Source: Albibacillus kandeliae (GTDB lineage: Bacteria > Pseudomonadota > Alphaproteobacteria > Rhodobacterales > Rhodobacteraceae). From it: DNA of 64,000 nucleotides. The position numbers were made by a program, and so were the translations under genes. Below the pieces are notes generated by a model. That model was not told the DNA's origin, searched no databases, and was given only the letters and a program-made list of their open reading frames with translations. Each line of letters begins with the position of its first letter. Position 1 is the first letter of the stretch. The stretch is taken from positions 1 through 64,000 of the forward strand of contig NZ_QEHM01000002.1 in the NCBI RefSeq assembly GCF_003116585.1. Reading direction: 5' to 3'. Positions 17,116-25,029 of this stretch are shown here, piece after piece.

Positions 17116-17808
17116 TCATTCGTCCGGCCGCTCAGCGGCACGAACGATGCGGTAGGCCGTGGAGCGACCGATGCCCAGACGCGTCGCCGCCTGTGTCGGG
17201 GAGAGCCCCCCGCGCACCAGTCCAAGCAGCGCCTCGGCGGTTTCGTCCGGGACCGGCGGCCGCCCGGGCCGGGCCGCGCGATCATGTCCCGCCCCGTTGC
17301 CATGCGGCGCCCCGGCAAGGCGCTGCGCCTCGAACTCCGATATCCGGGCGAACAGGTCGAAGACCACGTTGCCCCCTTCCACCGAGGTATCGATGCGTTC
17401 CTCGAGACAGACCAGGTGCATCCCGCGCCGCTTCAGCTCGGCCACGATGGCCAGCAGGTCGGAGATCGAGCGGGCAAGCCGGTTCAGACGTGTCACGCAA
17501 AGCCGGTCGCCGGGACGGGCATAATCGAACAGCGCCGCCAGTCCGGGCCGGTCCCCCCGCCCGCCAGCCGGATCGTCGAATATCCTTCCGGCACCGCCGT
17601 CCTTGAGCCTTTCGTATTGCTCCGCCCTGTCGGCCTGTCCCGGAACCAGTTGGGCATAGCCGAGCACCTGCGCGATGCTCTTGTCTATTCCCCTGAATTC
17701 CGAATCCTCGCTGACATCGTAGTTCCCCGATATCCCGCCAGACGCGAATTGGCGCCGGTAGTCGGCAAAATCGTTCCCAGGACTATTAGCCGTCGTCCCT
17801 TTATTCAT
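17116..17808 (-). CDS. Serine-recombinase homologue lacking the catalytic serine
   Basis: The protein has 230 residues. A ~45-residue extension precedes a resolvase/invertase-like domain. The core is clear (RIFDDPAGGRGDRPGLAAL; RLNRLARSISDLLAIVAEL), with a C-terminal Hin-like helix-turn-helix (LSPTQAATRLGIGRSTAYRIVRA). Where active enzymes read GYxRVS, this protein reads GYAQLV, so both the nucleophilic Ser and the preceding Arg are gone. The helix that normally follows FEREL is replaced by a Gly/Pro/His-rich stretch. It should not cut DNA. The intact DNA-binding end suggests a regulator, in a polysaccharide locus and with no IS or inverted repeats nearby. Family assignment is sure; role is inference. 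Confidence 0.8.
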   Translation of the reverse strand: MNKGTTANSPGNDFADYRRQFASGGISGNYDVSEDSEFRGIDKSIAQVLGYAQLVPGQADRAEQYERLKDGGAGRIFDDPAGGRGDRPGLAALFDYARPGDRLCVTRLNRLARSISDLLAIVAELKRRGMHLVCLEERIDTSVEGGNVVFDLFARISEFEAQRLAGAPHGNGAGHDRAARPGRPPVPDETAEALLGLVRGGLSPTQAATRLGIGRSTAYRIVRAAERPDE

Positions 17809-18148
17809 GCGAAAATATTGCGACCCGCTTATTGCAGGTTCTGCCCCCTGAAATTGTCCCTATATATGTCCCGCATTAGCCTCCGAGACATTTTCTTGAT
17901 TTTCCGAATACAGCATGGTCCCGCCGGATCGCCGAGCAAGATCTTTCTCAGACACAATCTCCCGATCAAGAAACGCGAGAAGATGCCGAATAATTGTGCA
18001 TCGCCTTCCGGAAGTGGCCAGTTTGACACAACAGCGTTATGAATCCGGGAGATTTAACTGGCAATTCCGCACTGCCGCCCTGTCGGCATTAGCCGGGATG
18101 TGCTAGGAGAGATGCAGTTAAATGTGTCCTTATACAGGAACCCATCAA
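17809..18148. other. Noncoding gap upstream of the recombinase-like gene and the small secreted-protein gene
   Basis: This 340-base region separates divergent genes. It is AT-richer than the surrounding coding DNA and should hold both promoters. I see no RNA gene, clear dyad or coding frame that looks real. The short AT-rich stretch near 18040-18070 is a plausible promoter area for the rightward gene. Confidence 0.4.
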
Positions 18149-18415
18149 ATGACATATCGCAGCTTGTTTTCCAGCGCGCTGACGGCCGGATTGATCGGCA
18201 TTGCCGCTGCAGCCAGTGCGCAGCAGACGATCGTTGACACGAATGCATCGGCAGAGTCCGGCGACAGCCTCTTCGGCGTCACCGCCAGCGGCGATTTCGG
18301 CCTGAGCGGCTCCTCGCTGGTCAGCGGCGGATCCGGCGTGATGACGGCCATGTCGAGCGATGCCGCAACCAGCACCACCGGGACCACCGGAACCACGAGC
18401 ACCACCAACAACTGA
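18149..18415 (+). CDS. Small secreted Thr-tailed protein, YjbE/GfcA-like
   Basis: The protein has 88 residues. A good signal peptide (MTYRSLFSSALTAGLIGIAA, cleavage near ASA-QQ) leaves a ~65-residue mature part. That part is rich in Gly, Ser and Ala and ends in a Thr-rich tail (SDAATSTTGTTGTTSTTNN). This design closely resembles YjbE and GfcA, small Ser/Thr-rich proteins coded with YjbF/YjbH or GfcB/GfcD in polysaccharide operons, and those partners are in this locus. An upstream ATG at 18122 is possible but spoils the signal peptide. No catalytic residues are seen. The relation to YjbE is by architecture and context, not by alignment. Confidence 0.6.
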   Translation: MTYRSLFSSALTAGLIGIAAAASAQQTIVDTNASAESGDSLFGVTASGDFGLSGSSLVSGGSGVMTAMSSDAATSTTGTTGTTSTTNN

Positions 18416-18423
18416 AACAGCCT

Positions 18424-18447
18424 GCCCGCTGCGGGTCAGCAGCGGGC
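18424..18447. terminator. Hairpin between convergent small genes
   Basis: GCCCGCTGC and GCAGCGGGC form a perfect 9-bp stem with a 6-base loop, just after the rightward stop and spanning the stop of the leftward gene. It is probably a bidirectional terminator; T-runs are absent. Confidence 0.5.
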
Positions 18448-18921
18448 TATGCCCATGTCGATCAGGTCGGCACCGCTCAGCGTCTCGTAGCCCGTCAGCC
18501 GATAGCGCGCGGTCGACATGAACCAGTCGCGCAGCGGTTCGGGGTAATACCCCGCCATAAGATGCGACCAGCGCTCGAAATCCCTTGTTTTCAAAGGACG
18601 TCCATAAAGCGATGGGCCGTGAAACCCGAACTTGGTCTGCGGGCTGACACAGGCGCCCGGCAGGCCGAGGTAGAGGGTACAGGCTGACAAGCAGAACCGC
18701 CCTCTCAGCTCGACGGTCTGTCCCTGGCTGCGCAGGCTGGCGATCTTTGCGACCCGCGCCTGCACCACGCCGCCGGCATCGTCCCGCACGACAAGAGCAC
18801 GTCCGGACGTGGCGGCGCGCTGCGCGGCCTCCACCGGCGCGCCCAGCCCAAGACCCAGAACCAGCAGGGCAAGACCGATGGCCTGCCGCCCGGCGCGGGA
18901 TCGCGATAAGGTTCCTGCCAT
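18436..18921 (-). CDS. Secreted ClpP/crotonase-like protein (COG3904 type)
   Basis: The protein has 161 residues. Its signal peptide has a long hydrophobic core (GLALLVLGLGLGAPVEA). The mature part contains GRFCLSACTLYLGL followed by KFGFHGPS, a serine-in-SACT then HG pattern seen in predicted periplasmic ClpP-fold proteins. Such proteins may be hydrolases, but function is unproven. I took the ATG at 18921, which starts the signal peptide cleanly. It sits inside the polysaccharide island, convergent with the small Thr-tailed protein, so a role in envelope or polymer processing is possible. Confidence 0.6.
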   Translation of the reverse strand: MAGTLSRSRAGRQAIGLALLVLGLGLGAPVEAAQRAATSGRALVVRDDAGGVVQARVAKIASLRSQGQTVELRGRFCLSACTLYLGLPGACVSPQTKFGFHGPSLYGRPLKTRDFERWSHLMAGYYPEPLRDWFMSTARYRLTGYETLSGADLIDMGIARC

Positions 18922-19319
18922 GTGCCCGGTATCCTGCCTGTTGACCGTCCAGCGCGCCACACGGGCGCGTCCGATCAAGGGCTAGGGGCGAAATGCGGCG
19001 GGAATGCAGGAGAGACTTGGGCGTTTCTGCGACAATGAATTCAAACAGATTCGCAAACGTCATTAACGGGATTTAAAGCGTTACATAATGGGAATTAGAG
19101 ATTACCACACCTCAATCAATCGACCACTCCCAATCAATTCCCCGCCCATTTTTTATTCTCATTCCGTCGGAGGCTACATTTTCTAGGCAGATCGCCACGA
19201 CGCGCCCTCCCCGATCCGCTGCCGCCTCTCCAGACAGGGCGACGATCCTCTAGGCTGGCCCGGTGCGGCTGCTGTGCGCCCGGCCTCTCTCCGGTCAGGC
19301 CCGCAGCACCCGGCACACC
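18922..19319. other. Noncoding AT-richer gap upstream of manC
   Basis: About 400 bases separate the divergent secreted-protein gene and the manC leader. The stretch 19050-19170 is AT-rich with many TTAA and AATT steps. GGCGTTTCTG at about 19020 also occurs upstream of the YjbH-like gene (about 10434), so it could be a shared regulator site. I see no RNA gene and no plausible coding frame. Confidence 0.4.
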
Positions 19320-19355
19320 ATTGTTTTGTTAAGGCTTTACGGGGGTTGGGCCATG
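19320..19355 (+). promoter_or_regulatory. Leader element A (GGCT hairpin with G-run loop) before the manC leader ORF
   Basis: This 36-base element ends in an ATG and is about 80 percent identical to the element at 23005-23041. GGCT and GGCC can pair around a loop holding CGGGGG. The copy at 23005 has AGCC in place of GGCC, so a G-U pair replaces a U-A pair and the stem is kept. The G-run sits 7 bases before the ATG, a normal Shine-Dalgarno distance. Confidence 0.55.
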
Positions 19356-19454
19356 CGAAACCAGTCTGGCCAGGTCGCCCCACGGGTGGCCCGATGGCGG
19401 AACCGGAGCGCAGAAACCGGGCCCGGCCATCGAGGGAAGGCAATCGTTGCATGA
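19353..19454 (+). CDS. 33-residue leader ORF coupled to manC
   Basis: An ATG at the end of leader element A opens a 33-codon frame (MRNQSGQVAPRVARWRNRSA and 13 more residues) whose TGA overlaps the manC ATG as ATGA. The peptide is basic and has no recognisable domain. Because its start carries the same initiation element as the sugar transferase at 23039, it may be translated and couple ribosomes into manC, which otherwise has no strong ribosome site. It could be non-functional as a protein. Confidence 0.4.
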   Translation: MRNQSGQVAPRVARWRNRSAETGPGHRGKAIVA

Positions 19455-20899
19455 CTGAACTGATCCACCCGCTGCTGCTGTGTGGCGGGTCCGGCACGCG
19501 GCTCTGGCCGCTTTCGCGCAAGAGCTATCCCAAGCAGTTCACCAAGCTGACCGGAGAGGAGAGCCTGTTTCAGGCCTCCGCCCGGCGCTTGTCCGGTCCG
19601 GGATTTGCCGCGCCGCTCATCATCACCGGCGCCGATTTCCGTTTCGTCGTGACCGAACAACTCGCCGCCGTCGAAACCCTTGCGCAGGCCACCTTGATCG
19701 AGCCAGAGGGTCGCAACACCGCCCCCGCCATCCTCGCCGGGGCCCTAGTCCTCGCCGCCCGCTCACCCGACGCCCTGATGCTGGTAGCCCCGTCCGATCA
19801 CGTGATCCCCGATGCCTCCCGCTTTCGCGAGGCCGTGCTGGCCGCCGCCCCGGCGGCGCGCGCGGGCCAGCTTGTCACCTTCGGCATCCGCCCCGACCGC
19901 GCCGAAACCGGCTATGGCTGGCTGGCCCTGTCCGAACAGCCCTGCGACGCCTTCGCCCCGGTGCCCCAGCCCCTGATGGGGTTTGTCGAGAAACCCGACG
20001 AGGCGATGGCGGCCGCCCTGCTGGCCAGCGGCACCCACCTGTGGAACGCAGGGATCTTCCTGTTTTCCACCACGGCCCTGATCGCGGCCTTCGAAGCCTT
20101 GCAGCCCGCGATGCTCGCGGCCGTCCGCGCGGCGGTGGACGCCGCCGAGGACGATCTGACCTTCACCCGGCTCGCCCCGGCCCCCTGGTCCACGCTTGAG
20201 GATATCTCCATCGACTACGCGGTGATGGAAAAGGCCCCAAACCTCTCGGTGGTGCCCTATGGCGGCACCTGGTCGGATCTGGGCGGCTGGGACGCGGTCT
20301 GGCGCGAGAGCGGCCCGGATGCGCTTGGCGTCGTCGCCAGTGGCCCCTCCACGGCGCTCGACTGTTCAAACACCCTGCTGCGTGCCGAGAACCCCCAGCA
20401 ACCGCTCGTCGGGATCGGCCTGACCGACGTGATCGCCGTCGCGATGCCCGACGCCGTGCTGGTGGCGCACAAGGACCGGGCGCAGGACGTCAAGCTGGCG
20501 GTCGCCGCGCTCAAATCCAAGGGCATCCCGCAGGCCGAGACCCTGCCCCGCGATTTCCGGCCCTGGGGCTGGTACGAGAGCCTCGTGGTCGGCGGCCGGT
20601 TTCAGGTCAAACGCATCCACGTGCATCCCGGCGCCGCCCTGTCGCTCCAGTCCCACCACCACCGCTCGGAACACTGGATCGTCGTCGAGGGCACCGCGAA
20701 GGTCACCGTCGATGACGAGGTGAAACTGGTGACCGAGAACCAGTCCGTCTACATTCCCCTCGGGGCCGTCCACCGGATGGAGAACCCCGGCAAGGTGCCG
20801 ATGGTGCTGATCGAGGTCCAGACCGGTGCCTATCTCGGCGAAGACGACATCATCCGCTACGAGGACATCTACTCCCGTGGCCAGGGCGCCAGGGGATAA
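19451..20899 (+). CDS. manC: Mannose-1-phosphate guanylyltransferase / mannose-6-phosphate isomerase
   Basis: The protein has 482 residues. The N-terminal nucleotidyltransferase has the signature LLCGGSGTRLWPLSRKSYPKQF, then FVEKPDEA. The C-terminal type II phosphomannose isomerase cupin has the metal motif QSHHHRSEHWIVVEG. It is the bifunctional ManC/AlgA/XanB type, giving GDP-mannose from fructose-6-phosphate with a separate phosphomannomutase, in the cytosol. GDP-mannose then feeds gmd and fcl in this locus. The stop is 14 bases before fcl. Length is normal. Confidence 0.95.
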   Translation: MTELIHPLLLCGGSGTRLWPLSRKSYPKQFTKLTGEESLFQASARRLSGPGFAAPLIITGADFRFVVTEQLAAVETLAQATLIEPEGRNTAPAILAGALVLAARSPDALMLVAPSDHVIPDASRFREAVLAAAPAARAGQLVTFGIRPDRAETGYGWLALSEQPCDAFAPVPQPLMGFVEKPDEAMAAALLASGTHLWNAGIFLFSTTALIAAFEALQPAMLAAVRAAVDAAEDDLTFTRLAPAPWSTLEDISIDYAVMEKAPNLSVVPYGGTWSDLGGWDAVWRESGPDALGVVASGPSTALDCSNTLLRAENPQQPLVGIGLTDVIAVAMPDAVLVAHKDRAQDVKLAVAALKSKGIPQAETLPRDFRPWGWYESLVVGGRFQVKRIHVHPGAALSLQSHHHRSEHWIVVEGTAKVTVDDEVKLVTENQSVYIPLGAVHRMENPGKVPMVLIEVQTGAYLGEDDIIRYEDIYSRGQGARG

Positions 20900-20913
20900 G
20901 AAAGGAACCGACG

Positions 20914-21879
20914 ATGAGCTATGATCTGACCGGCAAACGCATCTGGGTCGCGGGGCATCGCGGCATGGTGGGCAGCGCCGTGGTCCGCCGCCTCGCCGAG
21001 GAACCCTGCGAGGTCCTGACTGCCGGGCGCGATACCTTGGACCTGACCGATCAGGCGGCGGTGCGGGACTGGATGCAGAAGATCCGGCCCGACGCCATCG
21101 TGATGGCCGCGGCCCGCGTGGGCGGGATCAAGGCCAACAACGATTTCCCGGTCGACTTCCTCCTCCAGAACCTCCTGATCGAGACCAACATCGCCCAGGC
21201 CGCGCACGAGGCGGACGTGAACCGCTTCCTGTTCCTCGGCTCGTCCTGCATCTACCCCAAGATGGCGCCCCAGCCGATCCCGGAATCCAGCCTGCTGACC
21301 GGCCCGCTGGAGCCGACGAACGAATGGTACGCCATCGCCAAGATCGCGGGCATCAAGCTGTGTCAGGCCTATCGCAAGCAATACGGGCGCGACTGGATCT
21401 CGGCGATGCCGACCAACCTCTATGGCCCCGGCGACAACTACGACCTCGAATCCAGCCACGTGCTGCCCGCCCTTCTGCGCAAGGTCCACGAGGCCAAGGT
21501 CGCAGGCGCCCCCAGTGTGGAACTTTGGGGAACAGGCACCCCGCTGCGCGAATTCCTGCATTGCGACGACCTCGCAGACGCGCTGGTCTTCCTGCTCAAG
21601 GAATACTCCGGCTACGATCACGTGAATGTCGGCTCAGGCTCCGAGGTGACGATCCGAGAACTGGCCGAGGTCATCGCGCGCGTGGTCGGCTACGACGCGT
21701 CCCTGACGTTCGACACCACCAAGCCGGACGGCACCCCGCGCAAGCTGATGGACAGCAGCCGCCTCCACGCCCTCGGCTGGAACCGGGCCCGCCCGCTCGT
21801 GGACGGCATCGCCCACGCCTATGCGCACTGGCTGGAACACGGCGGTCGCGAGACCGGACCGATGCGGGCAGCACGCTGA
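20914..21879 (+). CDS. fcl: GDP-L-fucose synthase
   Basis: The protein has 321 residues, an extended short-chain dehydrogenase. It has the NADP-binding motif GHRGMVGSAVVRRL, the catalytic serine in GSSCIYPK and YAIAKIAG with the Tyr-Lys pair. It epimerises and reduces GDP-4-keto-6-deoxymannose (made by Gmd at 25030) to GDP-L-fucose in the cytosol. The ribosome site AAAGGAACCGACG before its ATG recurs almost exactly before the glycosyltransferase at 23748, suggesting related initiation signals. It is followed by a very long noncoding region. Confidence 0.93.
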   Translation: MSYDLTGKRIWVAGHRGMVGSAVVRRLAEEPCEVLTAGRDTLDLTDQAAVRDWMQKIRPDAIVMAAARVGGIKANNDFPVDFLLQNLLIETNIAQAAHEADVNRFLFLGSSCIYPKMAPQPIPESSLLTGPLEPTNEWYAIAKIAGIKLCQAYRKQYGRDWISAMPTNLYGPGDNYDLESSHVLPALLRKVHEAKVAGAPSVELWGTGTPLREFLHCDDLADALVFLLKEYSGYDHVNVGSGSEVTIRELAEVIARVVGYDASLTFDTTKPDGTPRKLMDSSRLHALGWNRARPLVDGIAHAYAHWLEHGGRETGPMRAAR

Positions 21880-23004
21880 GGCACCCGTCGCAGAGCGGCG
21901 GATGGGCGACATGGATTGGCTCCGAAGCAATCCCCCGGGTCATCGTCGGACGGAACCGCCTGCGCGCAGGATCACAGTATCAGGGACGTCCCATATTACC
22001 CAAACCGTCCCCAATTAATGAATTACACAATTGGACCTCGGCAATTTGAATTAATCCCCACGAATCAATTAATGCGAGACATAATTAAACCAACTCTCCC
22101 TTAGGTAGACCGCAGATTCTCCACACGGAGCACCAATTACTCCCCCTCTCATCATCCAAACTTCCTTCTGAATAGTCTGGTCCCCGGCCATTATGCCTCA
22201 CAGGCTATCGGAACAGACCCTACTCAAACCCTCACACCTTGCCCCGCCCTCACTGATCGACAGCCAAGACGCGCCGCTCTGTGCCAATCAAAACGACCGC
22301 CGGTTGCCACTGCGACCTCTCCAGTCCTGCAAAAGGCTCAAGGCCGCAGCGCGGTACATGTTCCCGCCGGATAGCCAAGTTTCCCCCGTGCAGTCGCGAC
22401 ATATCCCCTCCCTAACACCACCTCTCCGAACGTCGTCCTGACGATGTTGCCCGAGCACATGCCACCCGCCTATCGCACTGAACAGAATAATCCTTTCCCA
22501 GAACCATCAGCCGAAACCGAATTCAATCCAAACCGACCCAAACCCCCTCCGCGCCACCTACCCAGACTGACCGACGAGCTTAGACCGTCCCGTCACACCC
22601 GACCGCATCCATCGACTCCCGAACCCCTCCCACCCGAAGCGCAACCCCCCAATCTCGCGAGGGATGGAGCCATCCGACCACTCTCGCCCGACCAACCGAG
22701 CTCAATTGATTCGGACTTCGGACCAGCATTCCGAGCATCTCCGCAATTAAAGAAAATGGGATTTCCATAAAGAGACTTAGGGACATCACAGGTCAATCTT
22801 TCACTCACAATATTTCAACTTCCAACCCGAAATTTCGCATTAAATTTAATCACGGAAATAATACTCACCCCGAAATCGGCAATTGCAATGGGTGAGACCG
22901 CTCCTTTCCAGCAGTATCAATCAAGATTTAACGAGGGCGTCCCGCACAGCTGCTTCTACGGGTCCGCCCCATTTTTTAGAGTACCAGTCCCGCAGGGTAA
23001 GCGG
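21880..23004. other. Long noncoding region with strong C-over-G bias
   Basis: About 1.1 kb without a convincing gene lies between fcl and the sugar transferase. The ends are AT-rich (many AATT and ATTAAT steps near 21990-22090 and 22800-22870). The middle is C-rich and G-poor on the + strand: by hand count 22441-22640 has about 88 C and 31 G. C-rich, G-poor unstructured RNA is what Rho uses for loading, so a rightward transcript from fcl could be ended here. Two short proline-rich frames at 22193 and 22444 reflect this base bias and are not called as genes. Confidence 0.5.
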
Positions 23005-23041
23005 ATTGTTTCATTGTAGGCTTTTCGGGGGTTGAGCCATG
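23005..23041 (+). promoter_or_regulatory. Leader element B (GGCT hairpin with G-run loop) before the sugar transferase
   Basis: This 37-base element ends in the ATG of the sugar-transferase gene. GGCT and AGCC form a short stem around TTTCGGGGGTTG. It matches element A at 19320 with one gap and a compensating A/G change in the stem. The CGGGGG lies 7 bases from the ATG. Confidence 0.55.
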
Positions 23042-23737
23042 AAATATTCCGGCGAGTCGACGCTTGTCGACAACGCGCTGTCACGGAACTTTGTAACACC
23101 GTCCGGCTCGACGCATTCCGATCGGTTCTATGCCCAGTTTCTCAAGCGTCCCGTCGATCTTGTCGTCGCGGTCCTGGCGCTGCCCATCGTGGCACCGGTC
23201 ATCCTCGTGCTCTGGCTGCTGGCCCGGCGCGATGGCGGGCCCGGCTTCTTTCGGCAGGAGCGCGTGGGCCGCAACGGCCGCACCTTTGCCTGCTGGAAGA
23301 TGCGCACGATGGTCGTGGATGCCGAGCGTGTGCTCAAGGAGCTCTGCGAGCGCGACCCGGCCTGCGCCGAGGAATGGAACCGCAACCAGAAGCTCGGACG
23401 CGACCCGCGCATCACCCGTATCGGCGCACTCATGCGGGCGACCAGCCTCGATGAACTGCCCCAGATCTGGAACGTGCTGCGCGGCGACATGAGCCTCGTC
23501 GGGCCCCGGCCCTTCATGGTGTCCCAGGACGCGCTCTACCGCGCGGGCGGCGGCGACGCCTACTACCGGATGCGGCCGGGCATTACCGGCCCCTGGCAGA
23601 TTTCAGGACGCGGCGGCACGACCTTCGTCGAGCGCGTCCAATTCGACAGTGACTATTGGAAGAGCATGTCGCTTGGCGGCGACCTGGCCCTGATGTTTCG
23701 CACCGTAACAGTCGTATTTCGCGGCACCGGAACGTGA
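23039..23737 (+). CDS. Undecaprenyl-phosphate sugar-1-phosphate transferase (ExoY/WbaP C-terminal type)
   Basis: The protein has 232 residues. A soluble N-terminus is followed by one hydrophobic hairpin (PVDLVVAVLALPIVAPVILVL) and the catalytic domain with KMRTM, SLDELPQIWNVLRG and GPRPFMV, then RPGITGPWQISGR. It transfers a sugar phosphate to undecaprenyl phosphate at the inner membrane and so starts repeat-unit synthesis. It is the short ExoY-type form without the four extra N-terminal membrane helices of WbaP/WcaJ. It is followed at 10 bases by the glycosyltransferase gene. Confidence 0.92.
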   Translation: MKYSGESTLVDNALSRNFVTPSGSTHSDRFYAQFLKRPVDLVVAVLALPIVAPVILVLWLLARRDGGPGFFRQERVGRNGRTFACWKMRTMVVDAERVLKELCERDPACAEEWNRNQKLGRDPRITRIGALMRATSLDELPQIWNVLRGDMSLVGPRPFMVSQDALYRAGGGDAYYRMRPGITGPWQISGRGGTTFVERVQFDSDYWKSMSLGGDLALMFRTVTVVFRGTGT

Positions 23738-23747
23738 GGGAACCGAC

Positions 23748-25028
23748 GTGAAACTACTCGTACTCGGAATCAACTATGCACCAGAGATGATCGGCACCGC
23801 CGTCTACACGACCGGCATGGCCGAGGCGATGGCCGAGCAAGGCCACGACGTCTCCGTCGTCACCGCGGTCCCCTCCTATCCCGGCTGGAAGATTTTTGAC
23901 GGCTGGCCCCGGTTCGGCTATCGGTCGGTCCGGACCGATGGCGGCCCCCGCGTTATCTATTGCCCCCTGTACGTTCCCGCGCGCCCGACCGGGGTCAAGC
24001 GCATCCTCCATTACATCAGCTTCGCCGCAACCGCCGCGCCCTGCATGCTGTGGTACGGCATCCGCTACAGCCCCGACACCGTCTTCGTCGCCGCCCCCTC
24101 GATGCTCTCGGCCCCGATCGGCTGGCTCGTGGCGCGACTGACCGGGGCCAAGTGCTGGCTCCACATTCAGGATTTCGAGGTCGAGGCCGCTTTCGCCACC
24201 GGTCTCCTGAAGAAGAAGAGCCTGATCGGCCGCGCCGCCGAGAAGTTCGAGCGCTGGATCCTGCGCCGCTTCGACCGGGTCAGCGCGATCTCGGCCCCCA
24301 TGCTGCGCAAGCTGCGAGAAAAGGGCGTGCCCGAGGACCGGGCCTACGAACTGCGCAACTGGGCCGATCTGAACCGCATCACCCCCATGCCCAAAGACTC
24401 CGGCATGCGCGAGGAACTGGGGATCACGACGCCGCTCATGGCGCTCTATTCCGGCAACCTCGCGCACAAGCAGGGCCTCGAGATCCTGCCCAAAGTCGCC
24501 CGCAATCTCGCCCACCGGCCAGACCTCACCATCGCCATCTGCGGCGACGGCCCCCTCGCCCAGCCGCTCCGCGAAATGTCGGCGGACCTGCCGAACATCC
24601 GCTTCTTCCCGCTGCAACCGGTCGAAAAACTCTCGGCCCTGCTCGGGGCCGCCGACGTACACCTCCTGCCCCAGATCGCCGGGGCCGCCGATCTCGTGCT
24701 GCCCTCCAAGCTGACCAACATGCTGGCCTCGGGCCGCCCGGTGATCGCCACTGCCGAAAGCGGCACCGCCCTCGCCGACGAGGTCAGGGGCTGCGGCCGG
24801 GTGGTTGCGCCCGGCGACACCAAGGCGCTGGCCACGGCTATCGAAGCTCTGGTCGATGATCCGGACCTGCGCACGGACCTTGGCCGCGAGGCGCGCGTGC
24901 GCGCCTTCGAACGCTGGGACGGAGACCGCATTCTCAGCCGCTTCGCCTCGGAAATGAACCGGATGACGGGCGACGCCGTGCTGCCGGCCTGGCGCATGGG
25001 AACCATGAACAAGGAAGTGAGTGAGTAG
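23748..25028 (+). CDS. WcaI-type family 4 glycosyltransferase
   Basis: The protein has 426 residues of the GT-B fold. The N-terminal acceptor domain starts [24 protein letters not shown]; the C-terminal nucleotide-sugar domain has [15 protein letters not shown] and [26 protein letters not shown]. It matches WcaI, a fucosyl- or glucosyltransferase of colanic acid synthesis. The sugar it adds here is unknown, but GDP-fucose genes flank it. Its start is GTG, with the same GGAACCGACG ribosome site as fcl. The stop is one base before gmd. Confidence 0.88.
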   Translation: MKLLVLGINYAPEMIGTAVYTTGMAEAMAEQGHDVSVVTAVPSYPGWKIFDGWPRFGYRSVRTDGGPRVIYCPLYVPARPTGVKRILHYISFAATAAPCMLWYGIRYSPDTVFVAAPSMLSAPIGWLVARLTGAKCWLHIQDFEVEAAFATGLLKKKSLIGRAAEKFERWILRRFDRVSAISAPMLRKLREKGVPEDRAYELRNWADLNRITPMPKDSGMREELGITTPLMALYSGNLAHKQGLEILPKVARNLAHRPDLTIAICGDGPLAQPLREMSADLPNIRFFPLQPVEKLSALLGAADVHLLPQIAGAADLVLPSKLTNMLASGRPVIATAESGTALADEVRGCGRVVAPGDTKALATAIEALVDDPDLRTDLGREARVRAFERWDGDRILSRFASEMNRMTGDAVLPAWRMGTMNKEVSE

Positions 25029-25029
25029 G

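Noticed and set aside
17116-17808. Mobile element or invertible switch
   Set aside because: The recombinase lacks its catalytic Ser and no inverted repeats or target duplications flank it.
18089-19063. A 324-codon leftward frame
   Set aside because: It crosses the secreted-protein gene in another frame and is Arg/Ala-rich noise.
22193-22770. Two proline-rich frames in the long gap
   Set aside because: They reflect C-rich DNA, have no ribosome site or domain, and were left as noncoding.
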